NCBI GenBank assembly: GCA_015068165.1
Contig: SVKZ01000005.1
Coordinates: forward strand, 1-45,328
DNA length: 45,328 nt
Source: Oscillospiraceae bacterium
GTDB lineage: Bacteria > Bacillota > Clostridia > Oscillospirales > Oscillospiraceae
Direction: 5' to 3'
In this document: positions 25,283 through 32,668 of the stretch, piece by piece
Layout of the letters: every line of letters starts with the position of its first letter
How positions within the stretch are numbered: position 1 is the stretch's first letter
Program-made: the position numbers and the translations under genes
Notes under the pieces: generated by a model
Databases searched by the model: none
Told to the model about the DNA's origin: nothing
Seen by the model: the letters and a program-made list of their open reading frames with translations, nothing else

Positions 25283-25632
25283 AAAAGCTCCCGCAGACCG
25301 GTAATGAGGAGCAGAATGCCAAACAGCTTTTTCAGTAGCTCCATAGGCAAATAACTCCCCAGGATGGAAAACAAAAAAGCGAACAGGATGCCCGCCCACA
25401 CGGCGGGCATTACCTTTTTTATGGGAAGATTGCCCTTCCAAATTCGGGAAAGGGTTGAAATAAGAGCCGCCGGTAAGAAGAACAAAAGATTGATACCCCG
25501 GGCGGCGGCAGGATCAACATTCATAAATGCGGTGAGCCATAAAATCAGCAAACTGCCGCCTCCAAGCCCCATGCCAGCCAGTGTGCCGCAAATCACTGCG
25601 GCCAGAAATGCTGTTCCAAAGCCTATGGCCAT
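25258..25632 (-). CDS. TSUP (TauE/SafE-like) half-size transporter, second gene of pair
   Basis: 124 residues from ATG 25632 with about four membrane helices. The motif MGLGGGSLLILWLTAF near residue 24 repeats the family's glycine-rich half-signature, as does GLFGAGGGMILVPLLVAL in the upstream gene. Members of the TSUP family export sulfite, sulfoacetate or other anions; full-size proteins (about 250 residues) have two such halves. The two genes together give a complete length of 242 residues. The start overlaps the upstream stop by 10 bases in another frame, so the halves are translated separately and may pair. The tail is basic (YRPRKAK). Confidence 0.82.
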   Translation of the reverse strand: MAIGFGTAFLAAVICGTLAGMGLGGGSLLILWLTAFMNVDPAAARGINLLFFLPAALISTLSRIWKGNLPIKKVMPAVWAGILFAFLFSILGSYLPMELLKKLFGILLLITGLRELFYRPRKAK

Positions 25633-25979
25633 AAATACCGAATCCCTCCCCACAGTATTAAAATACCCAATGCCCGGTGCAACCAAAGTGTTGGGATGCG
25701 ATGGGCAACGCGGGGGGCTAATATGCCGCCAAGGCAGCTACCTAAGAGATAGGGCAGTACAGTTGAGAAAGTGGGCAAATTCCGGGTCATTGCAATGCTT
25801 ACCAAACAAATGGGCAGAATAATGGAGACGGATGCACCGAAAATTTCTTCGTCCGGCAGGTCGGTTAAGGCGACCAGTAAGGGAACGAGAATCATACCCC
25901 CGCCGGCGCCGAAAAGGCCGGCTACGGCTCCTGCGACAGCGCCGGCGATGGCAAGGCCCCATTTTGATCGAAAAGACAA
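25623..25979 (-). CDS. TSUP (TauE/SafE-like) half-size transporter, first gene of pair
   Basis: 118 residues from the TTG at 25979 (MSFRSKWGLAIAG), with four hydrophobic segments and the glycine-rich GLFGAGGGMILVPLL. TTG is chosen because the SD AGGAGG lies 8 bases upstream; the GTG at 25988 would overlap the SD itself. The SD lies in the 3' arm of the terminator-like hairpin at 25986-26018. The gene follows the foldase gene on the minus strand and overlaps the second half-transporter. Confidence 0.8.
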   Translation of the reverse strand: MSFRSKWGLAIAGAVAGAVAGLFGAGGGMILVPLLVALTDLPDEEIFGASVSIILPICLVSIAMTRNLPTFSTVLPYLLGSCLGGILAPRVAHRIPTLWLHRALGILILWGGIRYLWP

Positions 25980-25985
25980 AAAGAA

Positions 25986-26018
25986 CACCTCCTGTGGAAA
26001 TTTTCTCCACAGGAGGTG
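25986..26018 (-). terminator. Terminator-like hairpin whose 3' arm is the SD of the TSUP gene
   Basis: A perfect 13-bp stem CACCTCCTGTGGA/TCCACAGGAGGTG (arms 25986-25998 and 26006-26018), 7-base loop. On the minus strand it is followed by TTCTTTTTGTC, so it can terminate the foldase transcript. The 3' arm (plus 25986-25998) contains AGGAGGTG, the only SD for the TSUP TTG start, which would be hidden in the folded hairpin. Confidence 0.85.
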
Positions 26019-26033
26019 AATTTATGCGTTTAA

Positions 26034-27770
26034 TTAGCCGGAAATAACGGTGTCAAGGGCAATCCACCGCATATCCTTAGCAGTGGCTTCGGCAGTCTTG
26101 AGCTGCTCTTCGTACCACTTCTTGGAATCCTCGGAACGCATATCCTCGGAAATGAGCAGGTCGCGGTAGTTCATTTCGTTGGTCTCTGCGAAGTACATAA
26201 TGTGGTAGCCGAACTCGGTTTCCACAAGCTCTACATCGCCGACCTTACGGTTTTCATCCAATGCCCAGTTCAGGAAAGGCTCTACATAGTCCTGATCGTA
26301 GGAGATATTCTCATACAGACCGCCGGTAGAAGCGGAAGCGGTGTCGTCGGTGTTCTTCTCGACCAGTTTCTTAAAGTTCTCCAGGGTCTTGCCGCCTTCC
26401 ATCTCTTCCCACTCCTTCAGGAGCTTCTCGGCATCTTCTTTAGCCTTTGCCTTTTCAGCATCGGTGTAGATCACCTTGCCGTCGTCATCCTTCTTGTTGT
26501 CCTTTTCAGGGTCTGCAAAGGCCTGCAGCAGGTGGTGTACGTCAACGGTGGAAACCTTGTTATCGTTGGAGCCACTGAAAATCACAACATAGTAGCCGTT
26601 GATGATCTTCTCTTCTTCCTTCTTATCCTCGTCAGTATTATCTCCTTCGGTCTTGTCTTCATCCTCATCCTTATCCTCATCGGTGGTGGGGGTATACTCA
26701 TTGGCAATTACGGTGCTTTCGCCCACAACACGGTCAGCATTGGTGATCCAATCCTTCAGCAACTCAGGAAGCTTAGAACCGAGAATGTTTTTGCCCTTGG
26801 TGGCAGAGACATTGGTCTTATCCTTATTGACCTCCAAAGCCTTTACAGCCATTTCCAGCTCTTCAAAGTTCTTATTGCCCAGCAGGGACTCGGCAACTTC
26901 CTTGGCCTTTGCTCTGGCGGCATCCTTTTCCTCTTCGGTGTAGGTTACGTTGCCTTTGTCGTCCTTGGTGCCTTCGCCCAAGAAATAGGTGTAGCTTAGG
27001 TAGCAGGTAGCGTAAGAGTAGCTGTTATAGTTGAAGAGCTTTTCTGCCTCGAACTTACGGATCTGCTCATCAGTATAGGTAAGGCTGTCCACATAATGCT
27101 GCAAATAAGCGTTGGCTAAAGCACAATCTTCCAGATAGCTGCGGTAGTTATCTGCATTTGCACCGTAGCAGTAGCTGGAGCCAAGATATTTGTTCACATC
27201 ATTGTAGCCGGAGTATGCAGCCCAGAACTGCAGGGTAGCGACTTGGCTATCAATCTTATCCTTTTCAGATTCGGGCAGTTCAAATTTAGCTTCGTCTGCC
27301 AGCTTGCAAAGAACATAATTGTGCTTTGCGTTATCCAAAGCAAGGTCAATAAAATAGCTCGCCCAGGTCTGACCGGTCTTGCTGTCGTAAACCTGCTCAT
27401 CTAAAGGTTTGGAAATATCCAGGTTCATAAGAAGCTGCAGATAGACAGGTGTGTTGGAGCTGTACTGGGTGTACCATTCGGAGTATTTCGCGTCAATGGC
27501 ATCAAAATAGTAGTAGCTCAGCTCAACAGCGTTAAGCTCCTTGTCGCCAACAACGGCGGCGATAGAGTTTTTCTGCAGAAAACCGGACTGGACAACGCCA
27601 CGAACGGCGACAATAGAAATTGCGGCTACCAAAATGATAGCAAGAATGGAAACAAAAGTAACGGTGTACCGTTTCAGCTGCTTTGCTTCCTTTTCTGCTT
27701 GCGTCTGCTTGGCAGTCATTTTGGAAGCGTTTTGCTCCTTGCGAAGCTTTTTCTTGTTAGATGCGCTCAT
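26034..27770 (-). CDS. SurA/PrsA-like membrane-anchored peptidyl-prolyl isomerase
   Basis: 578 residues: a Lys/Gln-rich cytoplasmic N-terminus (1-34), one membrane anchor (about 35-58), then an extracytoplasmic chaperone part beginning SIAAVVGDKELNAVELSYYYFDA, as in SurA N-terminal domains. A parvulin-type segment runs from STVDVHHLLQAF (about 404) to GGLYENI and VELVETEFGYHIMYF (about 530), with the usual charged helical insertion. An acidic stretch rich in Asp/Glu/Lys (about 358-386) links the parts. It would help fold secreted proteins. There is no lipobox, unlike PrsA. Own promoter at 27826-27854; good SD (GAGAGGAA). Confidence 0.88.
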   Translation of the reverse strand: MSASNKKKLRKEQNASKMTAKQTQAEKEAKQLKRYTVTFVSILAIILVAAISIVAVRGVVQSGFLQKNSIAAVVGDKELNAVELSYYYFDAIDAKYSEWYTQYSSNTPVYLQLLMNLDISKPLDEQVYDSKTGQTWASYFIDLALDNAKHNYVLCKLADEAKFELPESEKDKIDSQVATLQFWAAYSGYNDVNKYLGSSYCYGANADNYRSYLEDCALANAYLQHYVDSLTYTDEQIRKFEAEKLFNYNSYSYATCYLSYTYFLGEGTKDDKGNVTYTEEEKDAARAKAKEVAESLLGNKNFEELEMAVKALEVNKDKTNVSATKGKNILGSKLPELLKDWITNADRVVGESTVIANEYTPTTDEDKDEDEDKTEGDNTDEDKKEEEKIINGYYVVIFSGSNDNKVSTVDVHHLLQAFADPEKDNKKDDDGKVIYTDAEKAKAKEDAEKLLKEWEEMEGGKTLENFKKLVEKNTDDTASASTGGLYENISYDQDYVEPFLNWALDENRKVGDVELVETEFGYHIMYFAETNEMNYRDLLISEDMRSEDSKKWYEEQLKTAEATAKDMRWIALDTVISG

Positions 27771-27825
27771 AATAAATTCCTCTCAAATACAAGTAATATG
27801 CTGTTGGATTTTGCGTTTCTATGGG

Positions 27826-27870
27826 ATTATAACCTATTTTTTCGAATGTTGCAAGTACTAATATTGCAAC
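27826..27870 (-). promoter_or_regulatory. Promoter of the foldase gene with overlapping palindrome
   Basis: Minus strand TTGCAA (27849-27854), 17 bases, TATAAT (27826-27831). An inverted repeat GTTGCAA-N9-TTGCAAC (27848-27854, 27864-27870) overlaps the -35 and extends upstream, as an operator for a dimeric regulator would. Confidence 0.7.
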
Positions 27871-27941
27871 TTGTCCAAAATTTCAAATTTATCTTGGCTT
27901 TTATGTAAAAAATTACAAAGGAAAGACAATATCTGTGGCCT

Positions 27942-28116
27942 AAAAAACAACGGGGTGCCGTTTCACGACACCCCGGACCCGCTTTGGCCGCACGCATCCA
28001 TTTATGACCTGCACGAATGGCAGGTGGGTTGCCGCTCTGTACCTTAGCTGCTCCCAACATCCACCCATCGTCAAAGCGCGGGCGGGAGGTCTGCAATCCG
28101 ATACGGAAGTCAAGCA
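27942..28116 (-). ncRNA. Candidate structured RNA with terminator, class unassigned
   Basis: This 406-base gap (27771-28176) is otherwise without genes. On the minus strand a TATAAT (28122-28127; no good -35) is followed by about 165 structured bases ending in a strong terminator: CGGGGTGTCG/CGGCACCCCG (plus 27966-27975 and 27951-27960), then TTGTTTTTT. Inner pairings I can draw are GGTGG-AT-GTTG with CAAC-CCACC around a 23-base loop (GGAGCAGCTAAGGTACAGAG...), ACCTGC/GCAGGT, CGCTTT/AAAGCG and CGTATC/GATGCG. No convincing ORF is present. It is not a T-box, tRNA or SRP RNA: the GGAA tetraloop core is lacking. A separate RNA, or a structured 3' end of the DUF1292 message 60 bases upstream, are both possible. 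Confidence 0.6.
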
Positions 28117-28176
28117 TCCCTATTATAAAATGTGGGTCCAAAAGGACACGCAGCGCACCAAGCAGGCGGTACTACC

Positions 28177-28446
28177 TTATTCTTCTTCCTCCGGGTAGAG
28201 TTCATCCATAATAATATCATATACCCGCTGTAATTCCTGTTCATCCTCGATGGCGCATAACAGGGGCTCACCGTTCTCATCTTCCTCGGACTTGAGGATG
28301 CTGATTTCGGGGATTTCGTTTTCCTCACAGCCGGCGGGAATAACGGCAAGATAGGTACAGCCGTCGACCTCAGTAGAGGTGAGAACCTCTAATTCATATT
28401 CCTGACCGCCTTCGTCTACAATCGTCATAAAATCAGAGCCGAACAT
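28177..28446 (-). CDS. DUF1292 family protein
   Basis: 89 residues, very acidic, soluble. It begins DFMTIVDEGGQEYELEVL and has YLAVIPA, LKSEEDENGEPLLCAIEDEQELQRVYDIIMDEL and a poly-Glu tail, the pattern of DUF1292 (YrzB-like) proteins of Firmicutes, whose function is unknown. In many Firmicutes this gene is near ruvX, and ruvX is about 3 kb away here with the TSUP and foldase genes in between. SD GGAGGAGCG is well placed before ATG 28446. Confidence 0.9.
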   Translation of the reverse strand: MFGSDFMTIVDEGGQEYELEVLTSTEVDGCTYLAVIPAGCEENEIPEISILKSEEDENGEPLLCAIEDEQELQRVYDIIMDELYPEEEE

Positions 28447-28481
28447 AGGACACGCTCCTCCTGATAATTTTCTCTGCTTAT

Positions 28482-28510
28482 ATTTTACCTGAAATCTGAG
28501 AGAAAATCAA
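28482..28510 (-). promoter_or_regulatory. Predicted promoter of the DUF1292 gene
   Basis: Minus strand TTGATT (28505-28510), 17 bases, TAAAAT (28482-28487), within the 75-base gap after the small membrane protein gene. Confidence 0.6.
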
Positions 28511-28521
28511 GAGAAAACTTA

Positions 28522-28746
28522 TCACGAAAGATAAGCCTCCAAAAGCTCCGAAAGCTGTTTTTCATTTTCAATGGGAATGCCTGCGGTAAGGGCAGCCTGG
28601 TCTTCCTTTGGTAAAAGGGTAACGGGAACGGCGTAGACCTGGACCGGTACTTTATGGCCTTGCCGATATAGGGCAAGGTTTCCGTTGTGAACACCCAAAT
28701 AGAGTATCATTGCCATAACCGGCAGAAAGATCCGGAAAAATTTCAT
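28522..28746 (-). CDS. Small protein with N-terminal membrane anchor or signal
   Basis: 74 residues, not recognised. Residues 1-22 (KFFRIFLPVMAMILYLGVH) are one hydrophobic segment, either an anchor or an uncleaved signal. The rest (about 50 residues) is soluble: a strand-rich stretch VPVQVYAVPVTLLPKEDQ and a C-terminal helix ENEKQLSELLEAYLS. The ATG at 28746 is chosen for its SD AGGAGGAGATGCT; the open frame reaches seven codons further up. It is divergent from the PBP gene, which together with the anchor hints at an envelope role. Confidence 0.7.
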   Translation of the reverse strand: MKFFRIFLPVMAMILYLGVHNGNLALYRQGHKVPVQVYAVPVTLLPKEDQAALTAGIPIENEKQLSELLEAYLS

Positions 28747-28831
28747 AGCATCTCCTCCTGATAGCATAAGTTTTCCCGGAAATTCATTAAATATTAAAAA
28801 ATTGGGTCTTTCGTTTTTCTGCGGGGTATGC

Positions 28832-28837
28832 TATAAT
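28832..28837 (+). promoter_or_regulatory. Extended -10 of the PBP promoter
   Basis: TATAAT preceded by TATGC (extended -10), 90 bases before the PBP start. The -35 region is poor (TTTCGT near 28809). An upstream in-frame extension from 28837 overlaps this box and is therefore rejected as coding. Confidence 0.65.
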
Positions 28838-28926
28838 TGTATGAACGATGGTATGCCTATATGCCATTTTGTGAAAAGAAAGCCTTTCGGCCGATTGCCG
28901 GCTGTACGATATGGAGGAAACTGCGT

Positions 28927-31773
28927 ATGTTTGAAAAAATAAAAGCGCTGATATTTAAGGGTAGGGAACAGAATGAGATCCAGCAGGACTGGCAACCCCA
29001 TCCTGCCCTTCGCGTTCTATATAAAATATGGATGGCTACCTTTGCGGTTGTGAAGATTGCACTGGGCGCGCTGGTTACGGTTGTACTGATTTGCGGAGTC
29101 TGCGCCTTCGTGTTTGTAGGTATTCTTGGTGATTATTTGGAATCGGATATTCTGCCTTCCGCAGACCTTAACTTGGACGATTTCAAGCTTGACTTGACCT
29201 CTTTCCTTTACTATGTGGACGAAGACGGACAAATTCAGCCCTTGCAGCAGATTTATTCCGATACCAAGCGTCAGTGGGCGGATCTTGAGGATATGCCTAA
29301 GGAACTGATTCAGGCTACTGTTGCCATCGAGGACAAGCGCTTTTATGAGCATCAGGGTGTGGACTGGTTTACCACCGTCAAGGCCTGTGCGGGTATGTTC
29401 TTTGGCGGCGGCACGGCGGGCGGCTCGTCCCTGACCCAGCAGCTTATTAAAAACCTGACCGGTGAAAACAGCTTTACCGTTCAGCGTAAGGTTATGGAAA
29501 TTTTCCGTGCGGTATGCGTGGAAAAGACCAGCAGTAAAGATGAAATTATTGAGTTGTATCTCAATACGGTTTATTTTGGCAACGGCTATAACGGTGTCCG
29601 CAGTGCGGCGGAATACTATTTCGGCAAGGAACTGGAACTGCTCAATACTGCCGAATGCGCAAGCCTGATCAGCATTACCAATAACCCCTCAATTTATGAC
29701 CCCTACCGGAAAGCCTTTGAGGAAGGCGGCAAGACCGGTCAGGAGCGCAACCGGGAGCGTCAGGTGATTGTCCTGAAGGAAATGTGCAATCAGGGCTGGA
29801 TTTCCAAGGAAGCTTATGATGAGGCCATCGCTTACGAAATGGTCTTTGAATCCGGCGTTACTATGGAGGAACGGCTCAATACCTGCCCCAATGAAAACTG
29901 CCTCTACCGGGATGTTGCGGCCAACTTTGTGGAAAAGGACGGAACCTATTACTGCCCTAAGTGTAATACGATGGTTGTGTTGGAACAGGTCTCCAACCAG
30001 GGTGTCTATTCCTGGTTTACAGAGGCTGCACTGCGGGATGTGGCAAAGGAGCTGGCAGAAAAGGCCGGCGCCCAATGGAACGATGCTACGGAAAGCCTTT
30101 ATATGGAGCTGATCCGTCGCAGCGGTTACCATATCTATACCACAATGGATCCTCTGGTTCAGACCTATGTGGACGAAGTTTACGGCAACTTGGATGTGAT
30201 TCCCGAGACCAAGAGCGGTCAGCAGCTCCAATCCTCTATTGTTGTTATCGACAACCGTACCGGCGATATAGTTGCGCTGGCTGGCGGTGTAGGCGAAAAG
30301 TCAGACTTTGATGCCTGGAACCGCGCGGAAGTAAAGCTCCAATCCGGTTCTTCCATTAAGCCTTTGTCCATTTACGCCCCCGCTTTTGAGATGGGCGCTA
30401 TCAATCCTGCAACCATCGTTTATGACTTACCCCTTTACTTTAATGAAAAGGGTCCCTGGCCCAATAACGATAACCGGAAATTCTCCTATAAGCGGACAAT
30501 TTATGAAGCTGTAGAGGACTCCGTTAACGCTGTGGCTGCCAATTCTCTGGATAATATCGGCATCAGCTATGCCTACGAATTTGCAAAATATAAGTTCGGT
30601 TTGTCCACACTTGTGGATTCCCGTGTGCTTAGCGACGGAAGAGTCCAATCCGATAAGGATTACGGTCCGCTGGCAATGGGCGCCCAGACTTTAGGTGTAA
30701 CCGTCCGGGATATGGCTGCTGCCTATGCCACCTTTGCCAACGACGGTGTGCAGCGGGAAGCCCGTACTTTCCTGCGTGTGTACGACAGCGACGGCAACAT
30801 TATTCTGGAAAAGGATCAGACTTCCCAGGAAATTGTCAGCGAAAAGACATTGACCTATCTGAACTACTGCCTTGCCAATGCTGTTAAAAACGGTACAGGT
30901 ACGGGTGCGTACCTGTCCAATGTACAGGTAGCGGGCAAAACCGGTACTACCTCCAGCAAGCGCGACCGCTGGTTCTGCGGCTATACCGGCTATTATACCG
31001 CTGCTGTATGGTGCGGCTATGACAATCCGGAGCCCATTAACCTGAAAGATGGCAGCTATAACCCGGCTTCCTATATGTGGAAGAAGGTTATGCAGCCTCT
31101 GCATCAGGGTAAGAAAAATATTCCCCTCTACGACGAAACGCTGATGCAGGATGTAACCATCTGTGTTGACAGCGGCAAGCTGGCAACGGAAGCTTGCTTC
31201 TTAGATTGCCGCACTACGGAAACCTTCAAGCGCACCCAGACTGTGAAGGTCTACCCTGAGGATGCACCTACCGAATACTGCGATAAGCATATGATGGTAA
31301 CGTACTGCTCCGGCGGCGGTGTAGCCCACGAATATTGCCACCTCTTTGCAACCGCAGGGACGAACCTTCCCGAGGGTTATACACCGGCAATTATTTCTCA
31401 AAAATCCCTTGTTAAGATTACCCAAAGCGAGATTGATGCCATCAATAAGGTCGTTCCCTATAACATCTGGCCGGAATATTGCAATAACGGCTATGTCTAT
31501 CAGGTGGACGCACAGGGCAACCCGGTACCGTTTAAGGGATTCTTTACAGGCTTCGAGTTCAGCAAGGTAACATTGCCGAACGAAACGGCTGTCCTGCTCA
31601 ACCCCGGTGCGCCTTCTTTGCCGGACAATACCTTGCCCTATGCCCCTTGCCCGGTTCACACCCCGGAGCTTTGGGAGGCCTATGTCCAAAGCGGCATGCT
31701 CACCCCGCCCGCTACAGACCCTACCGCCCCCACCGTTCCGGAAACCACAGAGCAGGGGACAGTTACCAACTGA
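28927..31773 (+). CDS. Class A penicillin-binding protein (PBP1A-like) with Cys4 insertion
   Basis: 948 residues, a bifunctional peptidoglycan synthase. Order: cytoplasmic N-terminus, one membrane anchor (about 40-72), GT51 glycosyltransferase with ATVAIEDKRFYEHQG (catalytic Glu), GGSSLTQQLIKNL and TVYFGNGYNG (about 130-290). After a linker comes the transpeptidase with SSIK (Ser475/Lys478), SVN (532-534) and KTG (671-673), all intact. Between the two enzymes lies an unusual zinc-ribbon-like insert with CPNENC (Cys320, 325) and CPKC (Cys343, 346). The C-terminal extension is cysteine-rich (about 745-815) and ends in a Pro/Thr-rich tail. ATG 28927 has the SD GGAGG; larger than typical PBP1A. 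Confidence 0.95.
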   Translation: MFEKIKALIFKGREQNEIQQDWQPHPALRVLYKIWMATFAVVKIALGALVTVVLICGVCAFVFVGILGDYLESDILPSADLNLDDFKLDLTSFLYYVDEDGQIQPLQQIYSDTKRQWADLEDMPKELIQATVAIEDKRFYEHQGVDWFTTVKACAGMFFGGGTAGGSSLTQQLIKNLTGENSFTVQRKVMEIFRAVCVEKTSSKDEIIELYLNTVYFGNGYNGVRSAAEYYFGKELELLNTAECASLISITNNPSIYDPYRKAFEEGGKTGQERNRERQVIVLKEMCNQGWISKEAYDEAIAYEMVFESGVTMEERLNTCPNENCLYRDVAANFVEKDGTYYCPKCNTMVVLEQVSNQGVYSWFTEAALRDVAKELAEKAGAQWNDATESLYMELIRRSGYHIYTTMDPLVQTYVDEVYGNLDVIPETKSGQQLQSSIVVIDNRTGDIVALAGGVGEKSDFDAWNRAEVKLQSGSSIKPLSIYAPAFEMGAINPATIVYDLPLYFNEKGPWPNNDNRKFSYKRTIYEAVEDSVNAVAANSLDNIGISYAYEFAKYKFGLSTLVDSRVLSDGRVQSDKDYGPLAMGAQTLGVTVRDMAAAYATFANDGVQREARTFLRVYDSDGNIILEKDQTSQEIVSEKTLTYLNYCLANAVKNGTGTGAYLSNVQVAGKTGTTSSKRDRWFCGYTGYYTAAVWCGYDNPEPINLKDGSYNPASYMWKKVMQPLHQGKKNIPLYDETLMQDVTICVDSGKLATEACFLDCRTTETFKRTQTVKVYPEDAPTEYCDKHMMVTYCSGGGVAHEYCHLFATAGTNLPEGYTPAIISQKSLVKITQSEIDAINKVVPYNIWPEYCNNGYVYQVDAQGNPVPFKGFFTGFEFSKVTLPNETAVLLNPGAPSLPDNTLPYAPCPVHTPELWEAYVQSGMLTPPATDPTAPTVPETTEQGTVTN

Positions 31774-31787
31774 TTTAAGGAGTAATT

Positions 31788-32657
31788 ATGATTTGGATTT
31801 CCGATTCCTGGAAGGATTATGAGGTGCTGGACACCTCCGATGGCGAACGCCTGGAGCGCTGGGGTAAGTATATTCTGGTACGCCCCGACCCTCAAGTTAT
31901 ATGGAATACGCCCCACAGCCATCCGGGTTGGAAAAAGTATGATGCCCGGTATCTCCGCTCCTCCACAGGCGGCGGCCATTGGAGCGACCACAGCCTGCCG
32001 GAGCGTTGGCAGATTCGTTACCGGGATTACCTTACCTTTAATGTAAAGCCTATGAACTTTAAGCACACGGGCGTGTTTCCGGAGCAGGCGGCCAACTGGG
32101 ATTATATCCGGGAAAAGGTTGCCTCTGCCGGCCGCCCCGTCCGGGTGCTCAATCTCTTTGCCTATTCCGGCGGCGCCACCTTGGCCGCCGCCGCAGGGGG
32201 CGCAGAGGTTTATCACGTGGATGCTTCTAAAGGTATGGTGCAGTGGGCAAAGGAAAATGCTGCCGCTTCCGGTCTTGCAGACCGTCCCATCCATTGGATT
32301 GTGGACGATTGCGGCAAGTTCATCCAGCGGGAGATCCGCCGTGGCCGACGCTATGACGGTATCATAATGGATCCGCCCAGCTATGGCAGAGGCCCCAGCG
32401 GTGAAATTTGGAAGATGGAAACAAGCTTCTATCCCTTCCTGCTGGAAACTGCTAAACTGCTGACAGACAATCCTTTGTTTGTGATTATCAATTCCTATAC
32501 CACTGGCCTTGCTCCCTCTGCTGTGGGCTATGCATCGGATGTGGTATTCGGCGCAACGCACGGCGGACATACGGAAGTAGGAGAGCTTGGTTTGCCGGTA
32601 ACAAACGGCGGCCGTGTGCTTCCCTGCGGCGCAACCGGCAGATGGATACCCGATTAG
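31788..32657 (+). CDS. Class I SAM-dependent methyltransferase (RlmI/YwbD-like)
   Basis: 289 residues, related to the C-terminal catalytic domain of RlmI-type 23S rRNA cytosine methyltransferases. Visible: the substrate-binding part GVFPEQAANWDYI, motif I VLNLFAYSGGATLAAAAGGA (SAM binding, about 120-139), the acidic residue in VYHVDASKGMVQWAKENA and the catalytic-site MDPPSYGRGPSGEIWKME (about 190-207). The N-terminal PUA domain of RlmI is missing, so the target is uncertain. It follows the PBP gene by 14 bases with SD AAGGAG. Its stop codon lies within the SD region of ecfA1. Confidence 0.87.
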   Translation: MIWISDSWKDYEVLDTSDGERLERWGKYILVRPDPQVIWNTPHSHPGWKKYDARYLRSSTGGGHWSDHSLPERWQIRYRDYLTFNVKPMNFKHTGVFPEQAANWDYIREKVASAGRPVRVLNLFAYSGGATLAAAAGGAEVYHVDASKGMVQWAKENAAASGLADRPIHWIVDDCGKFIQREIRRGRRYDGIIMDPPSYGRGPSGEIWKMETSFYPFLLETAKLLTDNPLFVIINSYTTGLAPSAVGYASDVVFGATHGGHTEVGELGLPVTNGGRVLPCGATGRWIPD

Positions 32658-32668
32658 GAGGGAAAATA

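Noticed and set aside
26202..26999. A 265-codon plus-strand frame rich in Leu, Ile and Val opposite the foldase gene.
   Set aside because: It is the complement of the acidic and Lys-rich codons of the foldase; the hydrophobicity is a complement effect.
27942..28170. Minus-strand GGTAGTACCGCC near 28162-28175 as a T-box, and GGGAGCAGCTAAGG as an SRP RNA core.
   Set aside because: The T-box consensus GGTGGTACCGCG is not matched and no specifier stem or synthetase gene follows; the SRP GGAA tetraloop and its symmetric loop are missing.
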